The notes under the pieces are model-generated. The model made no database searches. It was not told the DNA's origin and saw nothing but the letters and a program-made list of their open reading frames with translations. A DNA stretch of 64,000 nucleotides, from the NCBI GenBank assembly GCA_025738555.1, contig JAOVFP010000014.1, forward strand, positions 2,356,001 to 2,420,000, given 5' to 3'. Position numbers and translations under genes: made by a program. The DNA is from Cyathus striatus. Its lineage: Eukaryota; Basidiomycota; Agaricomycetes; Agaricales; Nidulariaceae. Shown here in pieces: positions 45,460-57,899 of this stretch. Positions within the stretch are counted from its first letter, which is position 1. Each line of letters opens with the position of its first letter.

Positions 45460-45830
45460 CTAAATCTAATGGTGATCATAAGTGATCATTGGCTATTTTG
45501 AAGTGAATATTACTATATTATAATGTGATCATATGTGATCATTGGCTATTTTGAAGTGAATATTACTACTGTAGGTCTATTGTAATATGGTGATCATATG
45601 TGATCATTGGCTATTTTGAAGTGAATATTACTACTGTAGGTCTATTATAATATGGTGATCATATGTGATCATTGGCTATTTTGAAGTGAATACTATTACT
45701 GTAGGTCTATTGCAATATGGTGATCATATGTGATCATTAGCTATTTGAAGTGAATATTATTATATTGTAATGTGGTGATCATATGTGATCATTGACTTAT
45801 TTTGAATTGAAAATTATTACCATATACACA
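45460..45830 (+). repeat. 65-base tandem units, left arm of palindrome
   Basis: Units of TGATCATATGTGATCATTGG, CTATTTTGAAGTGAATATTA and CTACTGTAGGTCTATTATAA recur every 56-65 bases, about five to six times. Each starts with the near-palindrome ATGGTGATCATATGTGATCAT. The mirror set lies at 48560-48960. Confidence 0.85.
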
Positions 45831-45859
45831 ATCATTGTTACTAATTGGATATTGCTATT

Positions 45860-46650
45860 GTAGTTCATGTCACATTTGTCATGATCTTCCCGTGTGTCAC
45901 ATATGTCCCACGCTTCACACAATTCCTGTGCATCATGTTTGTCACATTCTCCATGCATGTCACATATTTCCCGCGCTTCTAATAATTCTCGCGCTCGACA
46001 TCATTCCTGTGCTCTAGATAATTCCCGCACACCGCGCTTGTCACGTTCTTCCCGCGCGTCACGATTGTCACGTTTTTTACACGCGTCACGATTGTCACGC
46101 TTTTTATATGCGTCACGATCGTCACGCTTCTACACGCATCACAATTGTCACGCTTTTACATGTGTCACGATCATCACCTTTTACACGCATCACAATTGTC
46201 ACGCTTTTACATGCGTCACGATCGTCACGCTCCTACACGCGTCACAATTGTCACGCTTTTACATGCGTCACGATCGTCACGCTTCTACACGCGTCACAAT
46301 TGTCACATTCTTCCCGCGCGTCACGATCGTCACGCTTTTACATGCATCACAATTGTCACGCTTTTACATGCGTCACGATCGTCACGCTTCTACACATATC
46401 ACATTTGTCACGCTATTACACGCGTCACGATCGTCACGCTTCTACACGCGTCACGATTGTCACGCTATTACACGCGTCACAATTGTCACACTATTACATG
46501 CGTCACGATCGTCACGCTATTACACGCGTCATGATTGTCACGCTTTTACATGCGTCACGATCGTCACGCTTTTCACACGCTTCATGGCCGTCACGCATTT
46601 ATGGCTGTCACAAATGTGACATATTTCTAGTGTCACAATTGCCAAGCCTT
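45860..46650 (+). repeat. GTCACGATCGTCACGC array, left arm
   Basis: About thirty variants of CGTCACGATTGTCACGCTTT + TACACG in about 22-26 base steps, preceded by CACATATGTCCCACGC-like words. All frames through it are open because the words lack stops, giving Ser/Arg/His-rich shadows that are not genes. Its complement is at 48005-48540 and is shorter (about 535 against 790 bases), so the arms have changed length independently. Confidence 0.9.
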
Positions 46651-48004
46651 TACATGTCACATTCATCAACACTAGTGTTGGCATAATTAGTTAATGGTGG
46701 TCATATTATACACTATTCAATCTATATATGAGTTCATCAAATATTGATGGGGTCCGAACAGGTGTGCAATGACAATTGTTCCCATATCTTTCATGATCTA
46801 GGAACAAGAGTATTGTGTGACACCACATTTAATTCTCAGCTCATTGCTTAGCAATGTAATTCAGTCTTTTACATTGACTGGTCATTGATTGATCTGTCAA
46901 CTGTCAATCATTGACACATATTTTTTTGAAAGATGAGGTCTGATCCTGTTGATAACATTGTTGCACATGACTATAGAGAAATGATATTACATTTTTTAGA
47001 CAAGAGAGGCAAAGGGACAGAGGGGCCCTTCAGTAAAGAGAACAAGAAATGAAGGCAATGTCATAATTAACACTAAGCCAAAGAACAGAAAAGTAAGTAA
47101 ATAACAACAGCCACTGAGCAAGAAAGTGCAAAGAAGTACAAAAGGGAGTTTTCAGATATCAGAATGAATACTAATACTAAAAGAGTGAGTAGAAATGAAA
47201 CTGATTGAGACACAATAAGATAGTTTTTATTAACTCCTCATTTCAATAAAACATAGAAAACTATCATGTAGTTATATAGAGTCAGCAGTTATGTGATTTG
47301 GTAATGTGTGTTGAAGATATTAGTATAATCAATGGCCAATGCAAGAATCATAATCATCTATAGGCTGTAATGTGTAAGTTTAATGTAATGTGGAATCACA
47401 TCTATTCACTATCTATTCATATGTGTTAAACATGCAAGGTTCTATATTCTTCTCTGTCTGGTTGGCACATGTTTCCATAATGTTCAATACCATTGTAATG
47501 CCCTAACCATTATGGTAATTATTTTTTCATTTTATCACATCTATAGTCTTGATTGTAAAACATGGCATATTCCAAATATATCATACACTCTAAATAGGAC
47601 TAAAACTCCAACTACATATACACTCTACATCCTCCAATCTAGTTTCATATTACTGTTACATTCCCATAACATTATATTTGTCATATACTGTGTTATAACC
47701 TTCATTTCTACAAGTGCATATTCATTTACTCTGATTTTTAATAATTTGCTCTGTGGTTTCAGATACTTAATCTGCTTCTATAATAATTTGGATGGTGATA
47801 CAGACATACCAGAAACTGCACATGTGGCTGGCTTCCCTTGTTCAGAGTTAAGTTTTAGATACCACACAAACTCTCTTCTTAACTATGTTCTTGGCCCCAC
47901 ATATGTAAGAGACAATAATTAGTACACATATCTATTGCTGTTATACTTTGTGTCAGATAAACAAAGTTAAAATAATCTACATGACATTAGAGACTAAAAA
48001 TGTG

Positions 48005-48540
48005 ACAGCAGTATGCATGAAAAATTGTGACATGTTGGAAATATGTCACAAATGTGATAAGCATAAACACATGATAATTGTGACACATGCGAAATATGTC
48101 ACACATGTGACAGGCTTAAATGCGTGACGATCGTGACGCGTGTAATAGCGTGACAATTGTGACGCGTGTAAAAGCGTGACGATCGTGACGCGTGTAATAG
48201 CGTGACAATTGTGACGCGTGTAAAAGCGTGACGATCGTGACGCGCGGGAAGAATGTGACAATTGTGACGCGTGTAGAAGCGTGACGTTCGTGACGTGTGT
48301 AAAAGCGTGACAATAATGACGCATGTAATAGCGTGACAATCGTGACGCGCGGGAAGAACGTGACAAGCGCGGTGCGCGGGAATTATCTAGAGCGCGGGAA
48401 TGATGTTGAGCGCGAAAATTATTAGAAGCGCAGGAAATATGTGACACGCGAGAAGATCGTGACAAACATGATGTGCGGGAATTGTGTGAAGCGCGGGAAA
48501 TATGTGACACGTGGGAAGATCGTGACAAATGTGACATGAA
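48005..48540 (-). repeat. GTCACGATCGTCACGC array, right arm
   Basis: Complement of the left array (GCGTGACGATCGTGACGCGT type). Variation between units differs from the left arm, and fewer units are present. The 65-base set follows at 48560-48960 in complement. Confidence 0.9.
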
Positions 48541-49260
48541 CTACAATAGCAATATCCAATTAGTAACAATGATTGTTTCTACAGTAATGATTTTCAATTC
48601 AAAATAAGTCAATGATTACATATGATCACTACTTTACAATATAGTAATATTCACTTCAAATAGCTAATGATCACATATGATCACCATATTGCAATAGACC
48701 TACAGTAATAGTATTCACTTCAAAATAGCCAATGATCACATATGATCACCATATTATAATAGACCTACAGTAGTAATATTCACTTCAAAATAGCCAATGA
48801 TCACATATGATCACCATATTATAATAGACCTACAGTAGTAATATTCACTTCAAAATAGCCAATGATCACATATGATCACCATATTACAATAGGCCTACAG
48901 TAGTAATATTCACTTCAAAATAGCCAATGATCACTTATGATCACCATTAGATTTAGTATTAATAGGTGGATAAGCTCTCAAAATGCATAATTATGAAGGT
49001 GATCATTATTTATGATTGCGGCAATCATAAAACACTACATTTTTATGATAATTTTGGCTAACACCACTCTCTTGAGTGGGTATACAACCCTAAACCCTAG
49101 CACCTGGAGCTGTCTGGGATGCACACTAAGCCAAGAAGGTCCAAATGTCATTTTGCACAGTCTTGAGGGCAAAGGTTTGAGGCCTGGATACAGAAAGAAA
49201 TAGAAGAAGCAGCAAGTAAAATGGAAAGCAGTAAGCAAGTGGAACACATTGTAGCATAGG

Positions 49261-51270
49261 AACCCTTATTTAGTTGTTTACCCCTGCTACAGTACTCTCT
49301 ATTTCATATTCCTTTGCATATGTTGTGTTTTTCCAGGCACTGGTGACATGAGAGCACACATGCACTATTCCATTTCATTTATTATTCATGTATATACCTT
49401 GAGTTGTGACTTGAGGGAAATTTTACCTCCCTTTCTGGTTAACTTCTGTGTGCACATACTGAGTCTTCTGAGTTACCTGGTCAATAGGAAGCATCAACAT
49501 CAACCTCAAACCCAACAGCTAAGTTCTCATTGCTGTCTCTAATTGCTAACTACTTTGGTGTAGGATTATAGTAGTTATTTCTAATAGTCAGGTGTGGCAC
49601 TCACCACATGTCCTTGAGTTACTTCCTCCACACCATATGCACACATTGTTAGTTTAAGATAAATGATTATGAAGTGACTTTGTTCATGCTTTGCACCTGA
49701 GTATTGGGGGATATTGTTTGTAGATATTCTCCTTAACTCAAGAGGTTTGGTGATGAACACAAAATGTATATTTTAGTGTAAAGGTGGGTATATAAGTTTA
49801 GAAGAGTACGTGAATAGCAAGCACAACAACTAGAATTGTGGCAAGGGCTTGCAGGTGAAGGGTAGGCTGAAGGTATAGGTCACTATTATGGTGAAGGTTG
49901 AAGCAGAGTTAGGGTCCCTGAAGATTTCTGCTGCTTACTTCACAGCTGGAGCACATATATAATTTATGAAGACATGGTTCACTATCTGAGTGGACACAAG
50001 TATGTTACTGCTGCTGTTGCTTTACAAAGATATGGTGCCTCACTATCTGAGTGGACACAAATACAATACTGCTGCTGTTACTTTACAAAAACTTGGTGCT
50101 TCACTATCTGAGTGGACACAAATACAATGCTGCTGCTGTTACTTTACAAAGATATGGTGCCTTAATATCTGAGTAGGCACAAATAATACAAATTAGTTTC
50201 ACACTTTACTGTTGGTGCTTTATATGTGACTCAGACAATATATGTACTGAGTAGAGTGGAAGTATATAGGTTATATTTAGTAAGTTAGAGTTGTGTGCTA
50301 CAACTGCAAAAGGATACAAACAAATGTAAACTAGGTATAAGTTGTTGTTTCTACAGGCCAAATCCTCCTCCTTATATGCCTTTTACCCTCCTGATGACTA
50401 ATCAGATCCCACACCTACTTTCCCATTGTTCTCCAAATAGAGAAGTATGAGTCATCCTTTTCTCCATTGTTCTCCAATTAAGGTGCATGAGTCAGCATCT
50501 TAGACAATAGGTATATTTAGCACAATAGAAATGCTATTAATAGTACTTGAAAGAACAATAGCTATATTTAGCACAATGGTTATTCCCACTACCTTTTTAG
50601 GTAGTAGAGTTTATGTGGGTCATTGGAAAATGCACTTTGCAGGTTGATCACTTGGCATTGCTTTGGATCAGAACCTGCTTTGTATGGCTAAAAATTTACC
50701 ATTGTTTTCACCCACCTGAATGTTACAGACATGGCTTATACACTGTGCTGCTTTCATTGGCTATCCTGTTCAGTGGGCACTCATACTTATAGTGTTCTGT
50801 TGTTTCTGTACCTGTTCCAAGATCCTCCATGTTTATACCCACCTGAATGTTATGGACATTGCCTATACACTGTGCTGTCTTCATATGTGAGAAGGTTTTG
50901 GTCTTTATGGCTGTATGGTATGTTTCCTTTTCTCTGGAGGTGAATATTAAACATGTTAAACCTGTGGATGAACAGGCTTTATCTCTGGGGGGCGCATGGT
51001 GGAACTAGCATGCTCCTCTTTTTGAATGACAAATGTGGGATCTGGGATGGTTATCTTGACCCAATGAACATCACTGGTTTCCTTCAATGTATACCATGGA
51101 CTGTGGTATGTTTTCTCTTTCTGTAGTCTCTTCACCTATACTCACCTCTTTTTTTTAGGATTCTCAGGGAACAAACTTCCAGTCTCTCTGTCCAACAATT
51201 TATACATCTACAATAATGTCTCAAGCAAAGGACCACACTCACTATTGCCCTGGACCCAGCAGATGGTCAT
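49261..51270. other. No supported gene; four 61-base tandem units at 49,960-50,180
   Basis: CACTATCTGAGTGGACACAA occurs at 49980, 50041 and 50102, and in a decayed form near 50163, giving about 61-base units with CTGCTGCTGTTACTTTACAA. At 50670-50900 two related stretches (CCCACCTGAATGTTACAGAC / CCCACCTGAATGTTATGGAC, each followed by CTATACACTGTGCTG) suggest a duplicated decayed exon, but I cannot name the protein. Confidence 0.45.
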
Positions 51271-51961
51271 TCAGGTCCATGATCCAACCTCCCGATCACA
51301 CTCATCCACTCCCATTGCATACTGTCCTCCTTTCCGCTTCCCACTCTTCTCACCCTCACTCATATTAACATCCCCGGTCACAGTAGCCTTGAATAAGTTG
51401 ATACCCTGGTGAAGCTCAGAATCTTCCTCCAGATTGCACAGGAAGAGCTTGTCCACCCATGCAGCCCACCACACCACATACATTGATTGTCTTGCCATCT
51501 TCACCTGTCTCTTTAACAGTGCAGGCACCAGTTATGCATCTTGAACTTCTTCCAGCTGTTGGGATACGACTTGCACACAAGAATCACATCTGGAATGGTA
51601 TTGGTTGGTAGATCTCATCTGTGACCCTGGGATTATGAGATGCATCCAGTTTGCTGTTGAAGATGAGCAGAAGAAGAAGAGGGAGGATAAAAGGCATCTG
51701 ATCCAACTTATGGATGTTTTTGGTTCTTCTCCTTGTGCCCTTGTCAACATCCAGCTCTCCTTTGAGTGGGTACAACTTGCACTTCTGATCTCAAAGTACA
51801 TCCATCACCACCCATCTCCAACATCCCCCAAATCAATCATCTTTGCACCTAAGAGAGCTATGGACATGCCTCATATGACCTGGAAACACTCTATCATCCA
51901 ACAACACATCTATGTCCCTGAGATTATGAAAGGCACTAGTACTATAAACAAAGCTTGTTAA
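51271..51961. pseudogene. Decayed coding sequence, unidentified
   Basis: Both a minus frame at 51271-51528 (VKMARQSMYVVWWAAWVDKL, then GDVNMSEGEKSGKRKGGQYA) and a plus frame at 51605-51961 look protein-like in part. The plus frame has DPGIMRCIQFAVEDEQKKK and ends GTSTINKAC. They may be parts of two genes or one frame each of chance. No family recognised. Confidence 0.25.
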
Positions 51962-53410
51962 ACATCTTGCCAGGAGATAGTGAGGGAGAGGGTGAGATCG
52001 AAATAGAGTTTACAGTTTCAGCATACTTCTGCTCTCCCTCCCTGGGAGCACAATGTTTCTGTTGAAGATGAGTAGAGGATAGAGAATAGGCATTCTTCAT
52101 GGTGGCTGCTGCCCTTCAAACATGGTACGTTACAGCTGATGAGTGGAGAGTCTACATAGATCTGAAAACATACCCCTAGTGAACAAGAGATAGCAATTAC
52201 CTTTGGCCAGTGTGTAATTCATTGTATTAATGATTCCTCTGCTCATATGAACAAACAGGAGCCTCCCATTTGTTGTATTAATGGTGCCTCGCTTTTGTCA
52301 AACAGACTGTACCAAGTGAGCAGATCAATTAAACACTATCACACTCTACACCATCGCCAGCCATTTGTATCATTCCCAAATCATTCATCGTCATCCTCAC
52401 ACTCACAAGGCAACATTATGGAACCAAAAATATCATTTTCAAATGGTACATTGAGGAAAGTGGATTGCGACAGTGTACAGAATGTCTGCTGTCATGAGTG
52501 AGGGGTGGAAAGAACCAGCGAGGGGATCATGCATGTGATTTACAACAACAAAATACACATCCTAAGATTTCTATGGTCCATGAACTTCTTTATCTATTTG
52601 TAAACTACTAGTCTGTATCACTAAAGACAAAACTTACTGACTAATAAATGAGTCTACATTAAACAACCTGCATAAAGGTAGTGGGCTCTGCCACTTGCCA
52701 GCCTTGTTTTACTTATGCTATTAATAGCTCTTGAGAACAATGGTGCTCTTTTATTTGTACATATTAGTTTCTGATTAGTGCTGGACAAATAGTATGACTA
52801 AGTATTTGTGTATGTTTATCTTGATTAATAATGAGCTGGTATTATAATTGCTTGTTTGTGTATATTTGTTCTGATCAGTGATGAACTATTAGTATTTATG
52901 TAGCTTTATTTGTTAGTATATCAATTAGTTACTTGTATATGTTTTTCCTGATTAATAATGAAATAGTAGTGCATATTAAGTATTGTTTGTTAAAGTATTA
53001 TTAAGTTTTCTAAGTGCTTGCATTTCTATCTTTGAGTGATTTAGCTGTATTCATGTCATTGTGTGAAATCAACTTTTACCTGTGACAATGTTGATGCAAC
53101 AATGATTCAGGACAATATTAGGTAGCTTTCACCTTCAACAACTGGTATCTGAACCCAGCTCATTCCACCTAGTAGCATCCTCACCAGCACAGAACCTGCC
53201 ACTCCATGGGACAAGCTTCATCCCAGAACAAGTAACAACATGACACCCAAGAAGTTATATTAGTGTATTATTGTGTGTGTGTGATGACTACTAGTTAATA
53301 CTAATAATTGTTAAAGTGATCATAAGTGATCATGATATGTTATAATGGTATATTATAGTGTGTAATAACTACTGATAAATACAATCAATATGGAGATGAT
53401 TATAAGTGAT
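51962..53410. other. No gene recognised
   Basis: AT-rich. From 52770 to 53010 the words TGATTAATAATGA(G/A) with TATTTGTGTATGTTT recur loosely. At 53300-53410 there are TGATCATAAGTGATCATGAT words like those of the palindrome units at 45.5 kb. Confidence 0.4.
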
Positions 53411-53419
53411 TAGATATTG

Positions 53420-53830
53420 TTTGTCACACATTTTTCAACCTGTCACATTTGTCACATTTTTCACAGTGTTCTGGCATGTCACATATTTCCTGCACTCTAC
53501 ACATTTCCCATGCTTCACACATTTCTTGTGCCTCACACATTTCTCACACCTCACACATTTCCCACATGTCACATTTGTCACACATATTCCCATGCCTCAC
53601 ACATTTCCTGCACTCTATATATGTTACATAGTTTGTGCATGTCAAATTGTCACATATATTCCTGTGCTTCACACATTTCCCACATGTTACATTTGTCATG
53701 TGTATTCCTGTGCCTCACATGTTTCCCACATGTCACATTTGTCACATGGGTCATGTAAATCACATTCATCACACTTTTAGTGCTCATCACATGTGTCACA
53801 TACTTACATTTGTCACACTTTGCACAACCA
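53420..53830 (+). repeat. GTCACATTTGTCACA array, related to the other GTCACA arrays
   Basis: Units such as CACATTTCCCACATGTCACA and TTTGTCACATATTCCTGTGC + CTCACA recur irregularly. The preceding TGATCAT words repeat the order found in the left arm of the palindrome (TGATCAT units, then GTCACA array), so this looks like a single diverged end of the same kind of element. Confidence 0.75.
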
Positions 53831-55150
53831 TCATGTATTTGATAGGTGTTACTCTTTTGAATCTCATTACATGTTCTATGTGTGTTACTCATTATGCTCT
53901 ATGTATATGCTATATTTTTCACAATTTTCACAGCTCAGTGATATAATTTCATGAATTCAGCAGAACATGTAATGTGTGCCAACAAGCTAAGACATCCAAC
54001 TAAAAACCAGCAGGTAAACTTCACCCACTACCTGTACCAATGAAACCTTGAGACTCTATCAGCATGAACTTTGTTGGACCATTTCCCAAAGCCAAAGGTA
54101 GCAATTACCTCTAGGTTATTGTTTGCCGCATGACTAGTATAGTTCACCTAATTCCAGTCCATACCACCATGATGGCTGCAGACCTCTCATGGGTATATTG
54201 CCAGGAAATCATGCAACTGCACAGCCTCCCCAGCACTATTGTTAGCAACTGCAACCCTAAGTTCATGTCTTGCTGGTGGAAGGAACTTCACTGCCTTCTG
54301 GGGGCAAGACTGCTCATGTCCACATCATTCCACTCCTGGACCAACAGACAAACTGAGCACATGAACTGTAGTGTGGGACAAATCTTCTGCCCTGACCAGA
54401 AGAACTGGATCAATAAGATTGACTTCACAGAATTTGCTATCAATGCTAGTGTATCCAGCACAACAGGATATACCCCCTTTGAGCTCAACAGGAGATACCT
54501 CCCATTGATGCTCGAAGAAATCAGGAGTGACAGTGTCACTCATCATGGGGTACAAGCTTATGCTGAACAAGCCAAGAGCTGACAGATCCTCAGATCTCAT
54601 ACTCATTCCCACAGTGGGTGTCCCCTCCCCTCCCCCCTACCAAGCCATAGCAAACAACTGACAAACAAGCTGTTTGGTAATACATTTTTAAATCTCTGCC
54701 CCAAGCAACAGCTGGCAACATGGAATCTGAATGTGAACTGAATATCTCACTTATCTTACATTGTTTATAGTGCATTTGAAGACACATCTTTTGACACATT
54801 GCATCTGCTTCAATTCAACCAACATGCCAGTCTACACCTGTATTTAGTGTACATACCAGTAATGTTCAACTGTTACATACTTCTGCTGTTCATGTACACA
54901 CTTCCACTTCTCCCTTGAATCCAAGTACTTTTTTTGGCTCTTTCTCCCAATACAAAGAAATACTTGAGTCCTTTCTTTTTCCAATCATGGTGGCCTTGGA
55001 ATCAAAAAGGGAGATCCAACCCTTGGAAATCTGGAAGTTCTTTGCACTATGCACTTTGGTTATGTAAAGCATGCATTTAATGCCAGGTCATATCCAATGG
55101 AGAAACATCTAAACAGTGCAAAATGTTTTTCTAAGTTAGAGGTTTGCTTG

Positions 55151-55290
55151 TACTTAAGTTTTATCAACTTAAGAGCTCATGAATAGAGACTACCTGAATT
55201 TGATACTGATTAACTTTTTCTCTGAACTCATTAGTCACATAATTATAAGACTTGAATGATAAATGTCTTGACAAGAACTTTATTGTAACA
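55151..55290 (+). repeat. Partial LTR-like repeat (3' part)
   Basis: TTGTACTTAAGTTTTATCAA, CTTAAGAGCTCATGAAT and AAGAACTTTATTGTAACA match the 3' 140 bases of the LTR-like repeat at 58975-59440 in the same orientation. It sits inside the 2 kb hAT-like element, so that element carries captured LTR sequence. Confidence 0.6.
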
Positions 55291-55731
55291 CATTTAGTAT
55301 TTTTTTATTGCAAGTGTCTGATTAGTATTCTTTAGAACATATACTTGGCTTATTTCAGGATCTTTCACAGTGCTCTAAATCAGATGATAGACCTTTCCTT
55401 GCTAGTCCTCAAACACTCCTCAGTGTTCTGGTTATATGTTCTACTGGGAACTTGATTCACCATATAGCTCATATCCTTTTGTCTTGCACAACACCTTGAG
55501 AATGGTCCACACCTATGTAATATTTGCTGGCATCAGTTGGCACCTCCAGATCAACAAAATCATGTGAGAAAGCATATCCTTTATGCAAAACTTGGTGTTT
55601 CAGCAGATTCAGTGCATATTGGTATGGTAAGCACTTGTTTACTTAATGTCTTATACAGAAACATAGATTCTTAATTACTGTATAGGTTTCTAATTTATAT
55701 TCTTGTGGATTTTGTGGCCAGTCCATGAATA

Positions 55732-56034
55732 ATGGCACAGTGTCAAATTCACAGTATAAATCAGAATAGGATTGATTCCACCTGCAAATTCTCATACCTG
55801 TTCATAGTATCTGTGGCTTCACATATTTTGAAAAGTAAACCTTGCACTAATGTTCCTATAATATGCAAAGTATCTGGATGCAAAGAGATTTACTTGAAGT
55901 ATAACATTCTTCAACACCTAAGAGACTGGCACCCAAATTGGGAACAAATTCTGTCTGGTGATGAACTATTCCACTCATCAATAGAAGTTACTATAGAAGA
56001 ACAAGAGAAACTTGGGGTACTGGAAGTTTATTGA
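55732..56034 (+). pseudogene. C2H2-like zinc finger fragment of unknown protein
   Basis: The frame contains CKVSGCKEIYLKYNILQHLR then DWHPNW, a C-x4-C-x12-H-x4-H arrangement with a WHP-like end, followed by an acidic stretch ending EEQEKLGVLEVY. A similar C-x-C ... Y-N-x-x-x-H-x-x-x-x-H-P pattern occurs in agaricomycete proteins of unknown role. It is inside the 2 kb element and may be a captured gene fragment. Confidence 0.35.
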
Positions 56035-57335
56035 GGTAACTCTATGACAACTCAGACAGGATATGATGCAAGGCAATCTCATCAGTCACTGCCTACCATT
56101 CGAGAACTTCAAGCAGAGTCTCCTCAATGAGCTTGAACAGTTTATGCAGAAAGGTACTTAGTACCTTGATTAACTTACACTACTAATACTACAGACCATA
56201 TTATACAACAAAATAACCCTTATCCACTGGAACATTTTACTCAGAGTCACCACCATCTTAGTTCTAATAACACATATCCATCTTCATCTACCTTACACTA
56301 TGATCCTTTTATTTAATTGAATGGTTGTGGATACATATGATAGTATATACTATAGCTATGGTGCTTATATTCATAAGTGAACATACATACATTCCAAGTT
56401 TTAGATTTCATCTCAACCTAGCATACTTCAGCTGTACTTCAGTACTCCCCCTATGCACCTTGACTTGCCATGGCTCAATTATCAGACTACCTGCCAAGCA
56501 GCTGAATGCCTTTTGTTGTGGCATTGCCATAAGGATGCTGAATGACAATACCAACTGAATTAGACCTAGTTCAGGGATGGTGAGCTCAGATCCAGGTCCA
56601 TATCTCAGTGATCTTGTCAGCTCTTGGAACAAGCCCTGGCCAACCTGGCAGAGGCTCACAATGCCATTATCACTAATCACATCTTCCAAGCATTCTATGC
56701 CAATCAAAAATGCAGTGATGAACCTCAGATAGATGAAGGGTCCCTCATCTACCTTTCAACAGAAAATCTGAACCTTCTGAAAAGCAGGGCACACAAACTG
56801 TGCCCCAAGTTCATTGGCCCTTACAAGGTTCCAAAGGTACACCTCATGATGTCCACATATACACTGGAGCTGCCTCCTGCCCTGGTAGCATGTCATCTTC
56901 ACCCAGTCTTCCATGTAAAGTTACTCCAGCTTTACAATGTATCTAATAATGCATTGTTTCCCAACTGCATGAAACCTGAGCCATATGACTTCAGCTCTGA
57001 CCCATCCACAGAATGGTTCATGGATGAAATTATTGGCTATCAATGGACAGCTGACAAGAACCTTGAATTTGAGGTGTGCTGGAGCCAGGGCAACACCACA
57101 TGGGAGCCCCATACTGAGTGCAAGAACCTGGAGGCACTCAACTGATACCTTGAAGTTCATGGCATATGCTGCCCCTTGCAACTTCCAAAGAAATCAGTCA
57201 TGCCATAAATACATGTGACATGTCACTGTTTACACCCCACACTTGCCAATACACTATTCCAAACACACACCCATAAACACACATGTGACTTGGTCAAACA
57301 CTTTACCACAATCAAATTTTAACCACCACTTCAAC

Positions 57336-57848
57336 ATGTCTCACCAGCAAAGCCCTGCCAACACCAACACTCCCCAGGACCACACTAGTAATGGTGGCTC
57401 TAGCGACTACTACAGTCCTACTACCCCCCCACATGTGCCCTCATGGTACAAGAACCTGCCTATAGGTTCTAGTAGGGGGGGATGGGATGTTCTGACACCC
57501 TTCCCTTCACTCAGCACAGCCCTGCCAAACTGACTACCACTAACATACCCAATTCTGCTGATGGCATATGGTGGTGGATACCCACCACTGTACCATGGCA
57601 CATACCATCCCAGACACCCAATGCTGTATGGGACATGGGGCCCAACTTGGACCCCACCACCCAACATCCAACAACCACAACATGAAATCCTGATATCACA
57701 GGAAGGAATGGAGGTAGATGAATCAACCTCCAACCCCAAGACATCCAACTCCACAGCTGTAAATTCACAGCAACAGGAGAAGAAGGACAAAGGAACAAAA
57801 AGAGCTACATCACAAGAAATACAGAAGCAAATCAACAAGGATAGATAA
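57336..57848 (+). pseudogene. Degenerate Pro/Ser/Gly-rich coding sequence, unidentified
   Basis: From 57336, MSHQQSPANTNTPQDHTSNG runs to YKNLPIGSSRGGWDVLTPFP and a stop at 57531. A second frame (57561-57848) gives MAYGGGYPPLYHGTYHPRHP and a charged end (KKDKGTKRATSQEIQKQINK). It directly follows the gypsy chromodomain end. It may be a gag-like leader of another retroelement or a host fragment. No zinc knuckle is visible. Confidence 0.3.
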
Positions 57849-57899
57849 GAGATGGGGCAAGAACTAAACCACCTCCTCAGAGAACTGGACAGAGAAGGC

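Larger units (their letters stand above)
45156..49260. repeat. 4.1 kb palindrome with tandem-array arms (foldback-like element)
   Basis: The arm from CCTATGCTACAATGTGTTCC at 45156 is repeated in complement ending at 49260. The first about 300 bases of each arm are nearly identical, with CTAGGGTTTAGGGTTGTATA. Next, each arm holds about five 65-base units, then a GTCACG-type array. The middle, about 46660-48000, is not repeated and has only an AT-rich, Ile/Phe/Tyr-rich open frame (47512-47922) of doubtful meaning. No target duplication is visible at the arm ends. This could be a foldback element or an inverted duplication. Confidence 0.8.
54573..56626. mobile_element. 2,054-base hAT-like insertion in the gypsy integrase, 8-base duplication
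   Basis: Ends are inverted: CAAGAGCTGACA at 54573 and TGTCAGCTCTTG ending at 56626. Flanks are GAACAAGC at 54565-54572 and again at 56627-56634. Removing one flank and the insert restores the reading frame of the host gypsy gene (AEQALANLAEAH). Twelve-base ends and an 8-base duplication fit hAT or KDZ types. No transposase is encoded, so it is non-autonomous. Confidence 0.8.
54000..57145 (+). pseudogene. Ty3/gypsy chromovirus integrase and chromodomain, decayed and split
   Basis: From about 54061 the frame reads SMNFVGPFPKAKGSNYL, a stop (TAG), then VHLIPVHTTMMAADL, SNCNPKFMSCWWKEL, TNRQTEHMN and TTGYTPFELNRRYLP. This is an integrase core in which both catalytic Asp positions read Asn. It is interrupted at 54565-54572 and resumes in frame at 56635 (LANLAEAHNAIITNH). 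The C-terminal part has EGSLIYLSTENLNLL, KFIGPYKVPK, HPVFHVKLLQLY and a chromodomain-like end (VCWSQGNTTWEPHTECKNLEAL). No reverse transcriptase or RNase H precedes it. The element is dead. Confidence 0.8.

Noticed and set aside
45894..46686. Open frames of 129-241 codons in the GTCACG array
   Set aside because: All three frames are open because the repeat words lack stops. The translations are Ser/Arg/His/Thr repeats and shadows of the satellite.
47512..47922. 136-codon frame in the centre of the palindrome as a membrane protein
   Set aside because: Ile/Phe/Tyr-rich composition is expected from AT-rich DNA, and there are no supporting motifs or splice signals.
45860..48540. Regular repeats that might suggest a CRISPR array
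   Set aside because: Units are 22-26 bases with no unique spacers, the genome is eukaryotic, and no cas-like gene is present. They are simple satellite arrays in a palindrome.
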